Positions 44,108-53,799 of a stretch of DNA of 64,000 bases are shown piece by piece. A model generated the notes under the pieces. The model was not told where the DNA came from. It saw nothing but the letters and a program-made list of their open reading frames with translations, and did no database searches. A program made the position numbers and the translations under genes. How positions within the stretch are numbered: the stretch's first letter is position 1; the number at the start of each line of letters is the position of its first letter. The DNA is from Mucilaginibacter mallensis (GTDB taxonomy: Bacteria; Bacteroidota; Bacteroidia; Sphingobacteriales; Sphingobacteriaceae): contig NZ_LT629740.1 of NCBI RefSeq assembly GCF_900105165.1, positions 2,604,001-2,668,000 on the forward strand, written 5' to 3'.

Positions 44108-47100
44108 TTAAAAGGTCACATTTACACCAAAGGAATATATTTTATTTTGCGGATAGGTAAGGAAATCACCACTTCCCGCGCGTTCCGGATCAAGACCAGG
44201 ATACTTCGTAAAGGTGAACAGGTTGTCGCCTGAGAAATATACCCTAAGGCGATCAATACCTATATGTTTGGTAACACTGGCTGGAATAGTATACCCGAAT
44301 ACCAAGTTTTTCACCCTAAGGTATGAACCGTCCTGCAGAAAGAAAGTAGACGGGCGGGTCAGACTTTGCGGCGCATTAAATCCCCAGTATAGACGAGGCA
44401 TCGTTGTAGACGGATTTGTGGGCGACCACGCGTTCAGCCAGTTGGTGGTTGGTGGCGCACCTTGCACAAATGGGATTGTACCCCAATCATTAACAAAGTA
44501 TTTAACACCATATACACCTTGCATTAACACTGACAAATCAAAGCCTTTCCAACTGGCATTCGCACTAAAGGAATAATTTAATTTTGGAACAACACCCGGA
44601 ATAATCACCTTATCATTATCATCAATTTTTCCATCGCCGTTAGTATCTTGATACTTTAAGTCACCAGGCTGCGTATTGTCACCGTATTGCTTAGGAGAAT
44701 TTGCAACTTCCTGCTTATTCTGGAAAATTCCGACCACCTTCAGCATATAAAAAGAATTGATTGGATAACCCTCCTCATTAATACTGTTACCGTAAATATC
44801 AGGCGCGCCATATTTCACCAGTTTATTGGTGTTATGATCCAGGTTGAGGCCAAAATTATAGGTCATCCCTTCAAGTGCACCTCCTTTTACGGAATTGCCA
44901 TAGGTAAGACCAAGTTCAACACCTTTATTATCAACCGTTCCATCGTTAACAATAGGAGCCTGCAGCCCAACAACAGCCGTGATTTGGGATTGCCTAAGAA
45001 TATTTGAAGTGACCCTATTGTACCAGTCAAAAGTAATACCAAAATTCTTTACCAGCGTAATATCCGCGCCGATGTCTGTCATGGTTGTTGTTTCCCATTT
45101 CAATTGAGGATTATTCAATTGTGTCTGCGCAACACCCGTAGTTAAGCTTTGATTATCAAACGAATAAGCACCGGTAAAATTCAACAATGCCTGATAAGGA
45201 TAAAGGCTTCCATTGATATTTTGGTTACCTACCTGCCCCCATGATCCCCTGAATTTAAAGTTGCTGAGCCAATTTAAATTGAGTGCCTTAACGAATGGTT
45301 CCTCCGTAACTCTCCAACCAGCAGATGCGGAAGGAAAAGTCCCCCATTTATTACCGGGTGCGAATTTAGAACTACCATCAAAACGGATATTGCTTTCCAG
45401 CAGGTAACGTTCCTTATAATTGTAATCCACACGGCCGAACCATGACTCCAGCGCCCATCCGTTGCTGGTACCATCATTGGTAATGTGATCGGTACTACCG
45501 GCTCTTATCTCCTGCAAGGCAGGGTCCACAAAATTCTGCCTGTAAGCCTGCAGAAATTCGTAATTACTTTGTTCTATGCTCCAGCCGGCCTGTGCCATAA
45601 TAGTATGGGAACCGAAGGAGTGGTTATATTTTAAGTAACTGAATAAATTGGAGTAAATTGTATGCTCGTCCTGCACGGTTAAGCCTTGTCCCAGGTCAAG
45701 AGTTGTACCCAATTGCCCGGTTCCATAATAATATTCAGGGATGTTTTGAACAAAGTTTTTGTAAGTATCAAATTCTCCGTTAAATGCAGCCTTGGTATAC
45801 CATGAAAAATCTTTATTGAAGCTTACATTTGCCCAACCCTGGATGTCCGCTTCATAGTCCTTGGTATCATGATATAAGCCGTCATCCAACACCGCAACAG
45901 GGTTCTTATTATTGTATTCAAAAGGATATGTCTTATAGGTAAAGTGACCACTGCCATCCGCTGTATAAGGGCCATAAGTGGGCGCTTGTGATAATGTTGA
46001 CAAGAACATATCTTCAGATCCATTGGACGTTGCATCCGTTATACCTGACTTCATCAGGATATTAGTTCCAAAAGTGATATGATCATTTACTTTGGACTGT
46101 AGGTTTGTACGAATATTGTATTTTTTGTAATCAAACCCGCGCATAATACCGTTTTGATCTACGTAGCCAAAATTGATATTATAGGTTGTTTTATCATTGC
46201 CTCCGCTGAACGTCAGGTTATGGGTCTGTGTTGTACCTGTCCTGAAAAGGTATGGTAACCAATTCGTGTTTGGATACAAAGGGTCATTCGGATGCGTCGC
46301 GTAAGCGTTAATTTCAGCCGGCGTGTATAGTTGTGTTGTGTCGGTAAGCCCCGAATTAATACGTGCTGTATTGTACATATTCATGTACTGAACAGAATTG
46401 GTAACAATTTGAAACATTTTAGTGTAGGTGGAGAAACCCAAATTTCCGTCATACTCAACTTTAAGTTTGCCTGCTTTACCTTTCTTTGTAGTTACCAAAA
46501 CTACCCCATTGGCCGCCCGTGAGCCGTAGATGGCCGCAGAGGAAGCATCCTTCAATACAGAGACACTTTCAATATCTAAGGGGTTAACGTCGTTCAGGTT
46601 GCCGGGAACTTCATCAATCAATACTAAAGGTGAGGTACCAGCACCGCTGAAAGTACCCACACCCCGGATAGTAATTGAAGCATTTTCATTTCCCGGTTCG
46701 CCACTGCCCTGCACAACCGACACGCCTGGAGCAAGCCCCTCTAGCATAGTGGTTGTGTTTACCACCGGTCGTTTGATCATATCTTCTCCTGATATGGTCG
46801 AAACTGATCCTGTTAAATTAACCCTCTTTTGGGCACCGTAACCAACAACTACCACTTCATCAAGTGATTTGCTGTCAGTTTCCAGTTTAATGTTAACGGT
46901 TTTCCGGTTATTGACATCCACCGCCTGCGTTTTATAGCCGATCATTTTAAATTCAAGCACAGCATTGCCAGGCACTTTAAGCGTGTACTGCCCTTTAATG
47001 TCAGTACTTACCCCAGTGCTTGTGCCTTTGATTGTAACGCTGACTCCCGGCAGTGTCCCGCTGTTGTCAGATACCGTACCGCCGACTGTAATGGTTTGCG

Positions 47101-47251
47101 CGTAGGTATTCAATGTGAATAAGGGTAAAAGGATCAGAAGAAACAAAGCAAGCTTGCACTTCCCGGCCGTAAACTGCCTTTTAGGGCAAACACCGGAAAA
47201 GTCTTGCCTCATATCGCGATCCTTTAAAATGGAATGAGTAAATATTTTCAT
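44108..47251 (-). CDS. SusC/RagA-like TonB-dependent transporter
   Basis: 1047 residues. Signal peptide (LFLLILLPLFTLNTYAQ), carboxypeptidase-regulatory-like beta domain (about 55-135: GGTVSDNSGTLPGVSVTIKG), plug with the SusC signature YGSRAANGVVLVTTKKG and the barrel ending FGVNVTF. Imports large oligosaccharides with TonB energy. The ATG at 47251 gives a 13-residue extension over a second start (47212, MRQDFSG); both precede the signal. Heads the PUL, with a 730-base regulatory gap upstream. Confidence 0.97.
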   Translation of the reverse strand: MKIFTHSILKDRDMRQDFSGVCPKRQFTAGKCKLALFLLILLPLFTLNTYAQTITVGGTVSDNSGTLPGVSVTIKGTSTGVSTDIKGQYTLKVPGNAVLEFKMIGYKTQAVDVNNRKTVNIKLETDSKSLDEVVVVGYGAQKRVNLTGSVSTISGEDMIKRPVVNTTTMLEGLAPGVSVVQGSGEPGNENASITIRGVGTFSGAGTSPLVLIDEVPGNLNDVNPLDIESVSVLKDASSAAIYGSRAANGVVLVTTKKGKAGKLKVEYDGNLGFSTYTKMFQIVTNSVQYMNMYNTARINSGLTDTTQLYTPAEINAYATHPNDPLYPNTNWLPYLFRTGTTQTHNLTFSGGNDKTTYNINFGYVDQNGIMRGFDYKKYNIRTNLQSKVNDHITFGTNILMKSGITDATSNGSEDMFLSTLSQAPTYGPYTADGSGHFTYKTYPFEYNNKNPVAVLDDGLYHDTKDYEADIQGWANVSFNKDFSWYTKAAFNGEFDTYKNFVQNIPEYYYGTGQLGTTLDLGQGLTVQDEHTIYSNLFSYLKYNHSFGSHTIMAQAGWSIEQSNYEFLQAYRQNFVDPALQEIRAGSTDHITNDGTSNGWALESWFGRVDYNYKERYLLESNIRFDGSSKFAPGNKWGTFPSASAGWRVTEEPFVKALNLNWLSNFKFRGSWGQVGNQNINGSLYPYQALLNFTGAYSFDNQSLTTGVAQTQLNNPQLKWETTTMTDIGADITLVKNFGITFDWYNRVTSNILRQSQITAVVGLQAPIVNDGTVDNKGVELGLTYGNSVKGGALEGMTYNFGLNLDHNTNKLVKYGAPDIYGNSINEEGYPINSFYMLKVVGIFQNKQEVANSPKQYGDNTQPGDLKYQDTNGDGKIDDNDKVIIPGVVPKLNYSFSANASWKGFDLSVLMQGVYGVKYFVNDWGTIPFVQGAPPTTNWLNAWSPTNPSTTMPRLYWGFNAPQSLTRPSTFFLQDGSYLRVKNLVFGYTIPASVTKHIGIDRLRVYFSGDNLFTFTKYPGLDPERAGSGDFLTYPQNKIYSFGVNVTF

Positions 47252-47587
47252 AATTTAAATTGAATTGGTTTCGTTTAATATGGAATGTTAAAAGACATTG
47301 TAGAATAAGGCTGAATTAAGCATCGGGCCTTAGGTTTCCCTTTCGGTAGCTTTTCTTTTTGGTTCATGTAAGAGGTGTTATATGGTTTAAAATTTGGTTG
47401 ATTACTTTTCTATAATTTCCTTTCGCCAGTCGCATAATGCCTTTGTTTACTTCGCAGCAAACAATTGCTATGCCTATGCATCAAAAACCATTTTTACCAT
47501 GTGCTGCAAGCAACGCATTATATAATGGAGAACACTAATCTTTAAGCAACTGGTTGATAATTGGCAAATAGTATAAAAATCATTTAT

Positions 47588-47598
47588 CTATTCTATAC
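47588..47598 (-). promoter_or_regulatory. Candidate GntR operator upstream of susC (copy 1)
   Basis: CTATTCTATAC, the inverse of GTATAGAATAG found at 47904-47914. It lies 337 bases upstream of the susC ATG. The 9-base core ATAGAATAG also occurs before the GntR gene. Confidence 0.5.
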
Positions 47599-47903
47599 TA
47601 TACTATAATTCAAAAGTGAAAATATAAAATGACTTTTGCAAATTTTCCTTAATACTTTTTAATACCCTCATTATCTACCTATTCAATTGTTTGTGTGAAG
47701 GCGACAGTTCTGCACACTTAAAATTTTATAAAAGCTACATTTTTACCAACTAAATCGTTATTAATCATATCACTGAAAGTATAATATCATTTACAATATC
47801 TTTTTATGAATACATATTTTTTTTAAAAATTTTCTGGAAAAACCCTTTAACTCCGGCGTTTGGCAAAGTAGTTAACAAACGTGGAAATAAATTTATAATT
47901 AAG

Positions 47904-47914
47904 GTATAGAATAG
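47904..47914 (+). promoter_or_regulatory. Candidate GntR operator (copy 2)
   Basis: GTATAGAATAG, an exact inverted copy of copy 1, 306 bases away and 67 bases downstream of the symporter stop. Paired inverted sites could allow looping by a dimeric regulator. Confidence 0.45.
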
Positions 47915-47981
47915 TACAGATATAAAAGCAAACAGATAAGATCCTTTGCCCGTTATACGCCGTCAAATTGCGAACTGAAGA

Positions 47982-49571
47982 CTACCTACCGGCGATCCCT
48001 ATCGACGAGAACAAGACAAAGGCGAGTACCATGAGGGTAATGAGCAACGCACTTACCCAATGCCGGTAGCGCCAGGGCTGAATATCTACTACCGGATGTT
48101 TTTCTGCTTGATAAGGTACCTTGAGCGGGAACAGTCGCCCTATCAACAGCATTATAGCAACTGTTAATACAAATAATATAGCCAGCACATGCAGGTAATG
48201 CATTGGCGGCTGAAATACAAGGATAACGCTGGCATAGGTCAATATAAAAAAGGCCAGTCCGATTTTTACAGCTACAGGCGGCACCCTGCGCGTTAGAAAG
48301 CCTACGAGCAAAACGGAGAATACAGGTACGGTGAAAAAGCCGGACAGCATTTGGATATAAGTATAAAAACCTCCTTTAAATAAAATAATGAACGGCGCTA
48401 TACAACATCCCATCAGCGTGAGCAGTACCTGAAATATCTTACTGCTTCGCACCAACTGCTCATCATTTTTCTGCTTACCGCTTTTATCAAGCCAGGGCTT
48501 GTAAATATTCATAATAAACAATGTTCCTGAACTGTTGAGGCCTGCGTTAAAAGTACTGAAAACGGCACCTAAAACGATGGATGCCATAAAACCCTGAAAA
48601 ACACCGGGCAGAATATCCGAGATTAGCCTAGGGAACACTTCCCTGGTATTATCAAGATGGGGATACAAATGCACGGCAATCAATCCCGGCAAATTCAAAA
48701 TTAACGGGGCTAGTAATTTACCCACGCAGGCTAACGCTATACCTTTCTGACACTCTTTCAGGTTTTTTGAAGCGAGCGCCTGCTGTACTATAAATTGCTC
48801 CATGCCCCAGTAATACAGGTTCATGAGCAACATGCCGGTAAAAATTGTGCTGAAGGGCACCGCATCTGTAGCTGAGCCGATGGCGTTAAGATGTTCTTTT
48901 TTTTGATGCAATATCACCCTCACTCCGGCTAATAAATTGCCATGACCGAGATAGTTAAACCCGTAATAAGATATAAGAAGACAGCCAGTCATCATACCCA
49001 GCCCCAATAGCGTATCAGAAATGCTCATGGCCCGCAGGCCGCCCAGAATAGAGTAAAAACTACCCGAAATGCCGATAATCACAATGAGTACACAGCAAGT
49101 GGTAGTTGCCCCCCACCCTGTGTGCTGGCTAACGTGGAATATGCCGTTCATGGCCAAAGCGCCGCCATATAAAATAGTGGGAATAAGATTGATTGCATAA
49201 CTGGCCAGAAAAACAATAGATACGATTCTTTTGGTAACAGCATCAAAACGGTGTTCTAAAAAATCGGGCGTAGTGATAGCACCTATACGCAAATAAACCG
49301 GCAGCAAAAATTCCGAAACTACAAGCATGGCCAGGATAGATGTCATCCCCCAGGCCATAACAGACATGTTATTGATATACACCGACTCGTTTTCGCCGAT
49401 GAGCAAGTTGCCGCTTAGGTTGGTTAAAAAAATAGAGGAACCAACCAGCACAAAACCAAGGCTGCGATTGCTTAAAAAATAATCATTAACCGTTTTAAGG
49501 CGTGTCCGTCTTGTTTTGAGCCACGAGATCAAGGCTACCAAACCGGTACAAATAATAAAACTAAGCAGCAT
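47982..49571 (-). CDS. Sodium:solute symporter (SSS family)
   Basis: 529 residues, about 14 membrane spans. SLC5-type segments: VNDYFLSNRSLGFVLVGSSI, FLTNLSGNLLIGENE (first Na site region), FLEHRFD, YSILGGLRAMSISDTLLG and the GAVFSTFNAGLNSSGTLF core. Brings a small sugar across the inner membrane with Na. Lies 44 bases after the GntR gene on the same strand and upstream of susC: an uptake and sensing pair for the PUL's monosaccharide. Confidence 0.93.
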   Translation of the reverse strand: MLLSFIICTGLVALISWLKTRRTRLKTVNDYFLSNRSLGFVLVGSSIFLTNLSGNLLIGENESVYINNMSVMAWGMTSILAMLVVSEFLLPVYLRIGAITTPDFLEHRFDAVTKRIVSIVFLASYAINLIPTILYGGALAMNGIFHVSQHTGWGATTTCCVLIVIIGISGSFYSILGGLRAMSISDTLLGLGMMTGCLLISYYGFNYLGHGNLLAGVRVILHQKKEHLNAIGSATDAVPFSTIFTGMLLMNLYYWGMEQFIVQQALASKNLKECQKGIALACVGKLLAPLILNLPGLIAVHLYPHLDNTREVFPRLISDILPGVFQGFMASIVLGAVFSTFNAGLNSSGTLFIMNIYKPWLDKSGKQKNDEQLVRSSKIFQVLLTLMGCCIAPFIILFKGGFYTYIQMLSGFFTVPVFSVLLVGFLTRRVPPVAVKIGLAFFILTYASVILVFQPPMHYLHVLAILFVLTVAIMLLIGRLFPLKVPYQAEKHPVVDIQPWRYRHWVSALLITLMVLAFVLFSSIGIAGR

Positions 49572-49615
49572 ATCAAACTAAAATGCGGTGTTGATAATAT
49601 ATAACAGAAATTAAG

Positions 49616-50632
49616 CTACAATGATTTTCGCCTGATGAGCGTTGTAGGGATGATCTTTTTGACCGGCTTTCCGGACATTACAAACGCAGCCGCTTCTTCT
49701 GCCATCAACCTGAAATCGGTAGAATAAGTGGTTATACCACCGCAAATGATCTCTTTCACCATATCGTCATTGTGCGACAGAATGCCTACATCAGTACCAA
49801 GGTCAAGATTTTTATCAATGCAGTCTTTCAGCATGGCCCATAATTCGGTATTATTGATCGTAAAGTATACTTTCCCACTGGTGATGGTGCCCGGGGTGTA
49901 TTCTGTTTGTATGGTTCCTTTTATGCCGTATTCTTTAATAAATCTTTTAAAAGATCGCAAAATTTCAATTGGCGTATCTGTAGATGGGCGGTAATAGAAA
50001 ACAAATTCATCATAGCGCGTTACTACATCTTTCAATTCACAAAAAGCTTTGTAAGTAGCTTGTTCAAACTCTTGTGTAACGTAAGAGAAATCTCCCTCCA
50101 TTTGTTCAAAACGATCAATCATCAGGAACTTATTCGGGGGAATACTTTTGAGAATATTACTGGTGCGCGGGTTGGGGATTGGAGCCACTACATACATACC
50201 ATATTTGCCGCGTATATTGCCAATAATGGTATCCAGGATATCGATATTGTTATGATGGAAAAACAAATCAAGATGCACCTCTGGTTCGAGGTGTTTCTTA
50301 AATGTTTTATAAAAGGTTTCCTGGAAAGTGTCAAACGCATAAAGCAACAGTGCTACTCGCAGGCTTTGCCCGGTATCTGCACTGGCAATAAAAAAGCCCA
50401 TACGATTACGAGATTCTACAATGCCGCGCTTGATGAGTTCCTTGTAGCCCTTCATGATGGTTTCCCTGGCAAAACCCAACTCGTTCATCAACTTGTTGAC
50501 TGATGGCAGCAGATCGCCTACCACAACCACTCTATTATCAACCGCATTGATAATGCCCTGTACAAATTGCTCGTGCTTTGTTAGCCTGGGTATGCCCTCA
50601 AGCTCATGTATCTGGTCATATATATCTCTCAT
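49616..50632 (-). CDS. GntR-family regulator with a sugar-binding-protein-like sensor
   Basis: 338 residues. An N-terminal GntR winged helix (about 18-80: LLPSVNKLMNELGFARETIMKGYKEL) is joined to a periplasmic-binding-protein-like sensor (about 88-330: RVALLLYAFDTFQETFYKTF, VVAPIPNP, VGILSHNDDMVKEII). This form in Bacteroidota controls monosaccharide operons. ATG 50632 preferred to the TTG one codon before. A copy of the ATAGAATAG motif lies 60 bases upstream, suggesting self-regulation. Confidence 0.92.
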   Translation of the reverse strand: MRDIYDQIHELEGIPRLTKHEQFVQGIINAVDNRVVVVGDLLPSVNKLMNELGFARETIMKGYKELIKRGIVESRNRMGFFIASADTGQSLRVALLLYAFDTFQETFYKTFKKHLEPEVHLDLFFHHNNIDILDTIIGNIRGKYGMYVVAPIPNPRTSNILKSIPPNKFLMIDRFEQMEGDFSYVTQEFEQATYKAFCELKDVVTRYDEFVFYYRPSTDTPIEILRSFKRFIKEYGIKGTIQTEYTPGTITSGKVYFTINNTELWAMLKDCIDKNLDLGTDVGILSHNDDMVKEIICGGITTYSTDFRLMAEEAAAFVMSGKPVKKIIPTTLIRRKSL

Positions 50633-50948
50633 CAAACGTATTTTTATTAGGTTTTGACATTTTCTTTAAACTCTAATTCCATCAATAATGGAATAGAATA
50701 GGATAAGAACCAAAGGTATATTTATTTGTGTAAAATCTTCATTGTGCTAATATTTTTTTAGGAGGATAAATTATACTATCAAAATGAGGCGGGATAGACA
50801 GTATTATTCTACTTATTTTTGAAGAAAAATATCGAAAATTTTAAAGTGCTTTTCTTTAAATCCCTTTGCACTGAAGTATACAAGGAATCACCAGAAAGAA
50901 TCTAACCGGGGAAAATCCAGAATGATCTATATAACCACTTTCATAATA
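50633..50948. other. Spacer upstream of the GntR gene
   Basis: 316 AT-rich bases between the methyltransferase stop and the GntR start. Contains the operator-like ATAGAATAG (50693-50701) and a related GGATAGACAG near 50790. No gene or terminator seen. Confidence 0.5.
50693..50701 (+). promoter_or_regulatory. Candidate GntR operator upstream of its own gene
   Basis: ATAGAATAG within GGAATAGAATAGGATAAG, the same 9-base core as in the susC upstream gap. Its place just before the regulator gene fits autoregulation. Confidence 0.45.
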
Positions 50949-51575
50949 TTATTGATCGCCTTTCCTGCACTTGATTAATAAGAATGGATAGTTCTCGGTA
51001 ACTTCCGTTATCTCAAACAATCCAGCTTTGCTAAACTCTGCTTGAACCGATTCTCTGTCATAAAAAAACATTTTAACCCCATCGAATATTTCATAACGAT
51101 CTTTGCTCACTAATTTACCCTGTCCATATGTTGGAGCCTCTTTTGAAATTGCCGTAAAAACCATATAACCATTGTCTGCCAGTTGATTATAGCAATCATG
51201 GATCAATTTCTCCCGTTCGCTTTCGTCTAACAAATGAATTAAGGCATAGCAGAATATTCCATCATACAGGCATTTGTCAAAAGGCATATCGATTACAGAA
51301 CCGTGATAAATGGTCATATCTGCTCCGTAATGCTTTCTGGCCATATCAATAGCAGTTTTTGATAGCTCAATACCTGTAACTACTATTCCATGATCCCTGA
51401 AAATTTGTGCATTCCGACCATAGCCAATTCCGGGAATGAGGATATTTTTCACTGACTTTTGTACAAAAAAATCCTTTGTCAGTACTGCCGACTTTGATGG
51501 TTCAAATCCCCACATTTCCTGCTTGTTGATAAAGGCGGATTCCCAAAATTCAGGTTTTTCGTTTTCATTTATCAT
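50949..51575 (-). CDS. SAM-dependent methyltransferase (TehB/thiopurine-like)
   Basis: 208 residues, class I fold. Motif I region NILIPGIGYGRNAQIFRDHG, motif II VTGIELSKTAIDMARKHYG, then GSVIDMPFDKCLYDGIFCY and LLDESEREKLIHDCY. Begins with the WESAF/W-G-x-EPS pattern of TehB- and thiopurine-type enzymes (EMWGFEPSKSAVL). Start set at ATG 51575 rather than a TTG four codons before. Target unknown; not related to its neighbours by strand or spacing. Confidence 0.85.
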   Translation of the reverse strand: MINENEKPEFWESAFINKQEMWGFEPSKSAVLTKDFFVQKSVKNILIPGIGYGRNAQIFRDHGIVVTGIELSKTAIDMARKHYGADMTIYHGSVIDMPFDKCLYDGIFCYALIHLLDESEREKLIHDCYNQLADNGYMVFTAISKEAPTYGQGKLVSKDRYEIFDGVKMFFYDRESVQAEFSKAGLFEITEVTENYPFLLIKCRKGDQ

Positions 51576-51742
51576 AATGTCTTTCAATTAGGTCTCTAAA
51601 GTAACCATTTATTAAAACTGCATATAACTGAGGTTTCTTGTTTAATGCCGATATACAGGTTTAAAAAAGGAATAGTATATTTACTATTGCGATCTGCAGG
51701 AGATATAAACCTATAATCATTACTTAGTAACCATTCTATCTT

Positions 51743-52621
51743 ATGAAAAGCTTACCGGATCAATTTAAAATAACCAACGATAAAAATTTTTCGTTAAAAG
51801 ATTACGATACCTCTTACTCGGCCGACTACGAAAAGGAAGATGCGGCTGCCATTTTAAAGGACCTTATAAAGCAAACAGCAAAACTGCAAACAGAGCTTTA
51901 TGCTGCAAATACATATTCATTACTTATCATTTTCCAGGCGATGGATGCAGCGGGTAAGGATAGTGCTATTGCCCACACCATGTCGGGATTAAACCCACAG
52001 GGCTGCCAGGTATTCAGTTTTAAGCAACCGGGGCCTGAGGATTATAAACACGACTTTTTATGGAGGCATTATCTAGCCCTGCCAGAAGACGGGCGCATAG
52101 GTATCCACAACCGCTCCCATTATGAAAACGTACTAGTAACCAAAGTACACCCAGAGTTGATATTAAAAGAGAACATTCCGGGAATTAGTGATATTAAGCA
52201 TATCAATAAAAAGTTCTGGGATCAGCGTTATGAAAGCATCCGTAATTTTGAAAAACACCTGCATGCAAATGGAACGGTTATAATTAAGTTTTTCCTTCAT
52301 CTTTCAAAACAGAAACAGAAACAGCGTTTTTTAAAACGTATTGACGATCCGGAGAAAAACTGGAAATTTTCAGCAAGTGATATTTTGGAGCGCGACAGAT
52401 GGGACGATTATATGAAAGCATATGAAACAACCATAACAGAAACAGCTACAGAAGAGTGCCCCTGGTTTGTAGTACCGGCAGATAAGAAATGGTTTACGCG
52501 TATAGCCATATCAACCATTATACTGCAAACCATTGAAAATCTGAAGTTGAAATACCCCGTATTGCCAAAAGATGAAATGGAAAAGCTAAGGGAATCCAAA
52601 AAAGAGCTAGAGAAGGAATAA
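51743..52621 (+). CDS. Polyphosphate kinase 2 family protein
   Basis: 292 residues. PPK2 enzymes use polyphosphate to phosphorylate nucleotides. Walker A AMDAAGKDS is at 66-74; LNPQGCQVFSFKQP, HNRSHYENVLVTKVHPE, FFLHLSKQKQKQRFLKRI and the DRWDDYMKAYE segment match. The lid region has His where many members read NRSWYE. Probably a class acting on NMP/NDP. Single gene, convergent with the fuconolactonase-like gene. Confidence 0.93.
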   Translation: MKSLPDQFKITNDKNFSLKDYDTSYSADYEKEDAAAILKDLIKQTAKLQTELYAANTYSLLIIFQAMDAAGKDSAIAHTMSGLNPQGCQVFSFKQPGPEDYKHDFLWRHYLALPEDGRIGIHNRSHYENVLVTKVHPELILKENIPGISDIKHINKKFWDQRYESIRNFEKHLHANGTVIIKFFLHLSKQKQKQRFLKRIDDPEKNWKFSASDILERDRWDDYMKAYETTITETATEECPWFVVPADKKWFTRIAISTIILQTIENLKLKYPVLPKDEMEKLRESKKELEKE

Positions 52622-52628
52622 TTTCAGC

Positions 52629-53459
52629 TTAGATATTATAAAATCTGGCAGCATTTGCGCCAAAAATATTTTCTTGTTCTGTTTGACTAAAAGCTGAAAA
52701 GTATGCTGCTACAATTCCTGCTACCTGCTCATATTCAGCAGCAATTTTGCACACCGGCCAGTCGGAACCAAACATAATGCGGTCTCTACCGAAATTATCT
52801 GCTATAACATCCAGATACGGATTAAAATCAGCTGGTTTCCAATTTTGCCAATCGGCCTCGGTAACCATGCCCGATACTTTGCAAAATACATTCTCAAATT
52901 GGGCAACTGACTTTATATCTTTTTCCCACTCGACTATTTCAGCCTGTTTTATATTGGGTTTTGCTATATGGTCAATAACAAAAAGCTGATCAGGGAACTG
53001 CGCTACAAACTTTGCTATATATTTTAATTGATCGGGGAAAATTAAGATATCATAGGTATAATTGTATTTCTTTAACAAGCTTATGCCATGTAAAAAGGCC
53101 GGTTGCAGCATCAGATCGCGCTGAGGTTCTCCCTGCAATACATGACGAAAACCTTTCATCTTTTTAAACTGTTTATAATGGGCTAATCGTGCCTCAATAT
53201 TTGGCGATTGAAGATCAACCCATCCTACTACCCCTTTTATAAAGTTGTACCTATCAGCATTAGCTAACTGAAAATCGTTTTCCTGTTCTGATTGATGGGA
53301 CTGAACAGTAATACAACCATCAAACCCATTAGCCTTTAAAACAGGCTCCAGATCATGTGGTAAAAAATCCCTTCTGATGCCCGGCATACTGTCATCTATC
53401 CAATCATATTTAACCGGATCATATTTCCAGAAATGCTGATGCGAATCAATCCTTGCCAT
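52629..53459 (-). CDS. Amidohydrolase-2 family lactonase, probable L-fuconolactonase
   Basis: 276 residues. Metal-site start RIDSHQHFWKYD, then CITVQSHQSEQEND, RHVLQGEPQRD and MFGSDWPVC with the late Asp. This TIM-barrel family opens sugar 1,4- or 1,5-lactones such as L-fucono- and L-rhamnonolactone. One base after the mutarotase gene and in a row with an aldo/keto reductase and FucP: the oxidative fucose route. Confidence 0.88.
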   Translation of the reverse strand: MARIDSHQHFWKYDPVKYDWIDDSMPGIRRDFLPHDLEPVLKANGFDGCITVQSHQSEQENDFQLANADRYNFIKGVVGWVDLQSPNIEARLAHYKQFKKMKGFRHVLQGEPQRDLMLQPAFLHGISLLKKYNYTYDILIFPDQLKYIAKFVAQFPDQLFVIDHIAKPNIKQAEIVEWEKDIKSVAQFENVFCKVSGMVTEADWQNWKPADFNPYLDVIADNFGRDRIMFGSDWPVCKIAAEYEQVAGIVAAYFSAFSQTEQENIFGANAARFYNI

Positions 53460-53460
53460 G

Positions 53461-53799
53461 TCAGCCTAATCGAAATATTTTATCCATTAATACCCATTTC
53501 TCACCTGGTTCAGCCCATGGTAAAGGCTGTTGAAACTTCCACATCAACTCTTCCCATTCCTGCACTTTTGTGTTATCGGTATCCATCGCCGTTTTTATAT
53601 CAAAATCAAAATCATCAGCAGTATCCATTATCATAAACAGGCGATTACCTGTTCTGTATATTTGCATACTAACAATACCGGCATCCTTAATACTTTCTGT
53701 GATCTCGGGCCATATATTTTCTTTTTTGTGCCAATGCTCGTATTCTGCAATTAATGCAGGATCGTCTACCAGGTCAAGTGCTAAACAGTATCTCTTCAT
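53461..53799 (-). CDS. L-rhamnose/L-fucose mutarotase (RhaM-like)
   Basis: 112 residues, one ferredoxin-like domain. RYCLALDLVDDPALIAEYEHWH and the DTADDFDFDIKTA region with the closing WVLMDKIFRL are typical of the L-rhamnose mutarotase family (DUF718). Balances sugar anomers. It overlaps the aldo/keto reductase gene by four bases (ATGA), so the two are coupled. Fucose is favoured by context. Confidence 0.9.
   Translation of the reverse strand: MKRYCLALDLVDDPALIAEYEHWHKKENIWPEITESIKDAGIVSMQIYRTGNRLFMIMDTADDFDFDIKTAMDTDNTKVQEWEELMWKFQQPLPWAEPGEKWVLMDKIFRLG

Larger units (their letters stand above)
47252..47981. other. 730-base regulatory gap upstream of susC
   Basis: No coding frame. Very AT-rich, with two copies of GTATAGAATAG in opposite orientation (47588-47598 and 47904-47914) and poly-T stretches. 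The length and placement suit the promoter and operators of the PUL; no clear TAnnTTTG box is picked out. Confidence 0.55.

Noticed and set aside
49907..50503. 198-codon frame opposite the GntR regulator
   Set aside because: Lies fully within a clear regulator gene on the other strand and has no recognisable motif.
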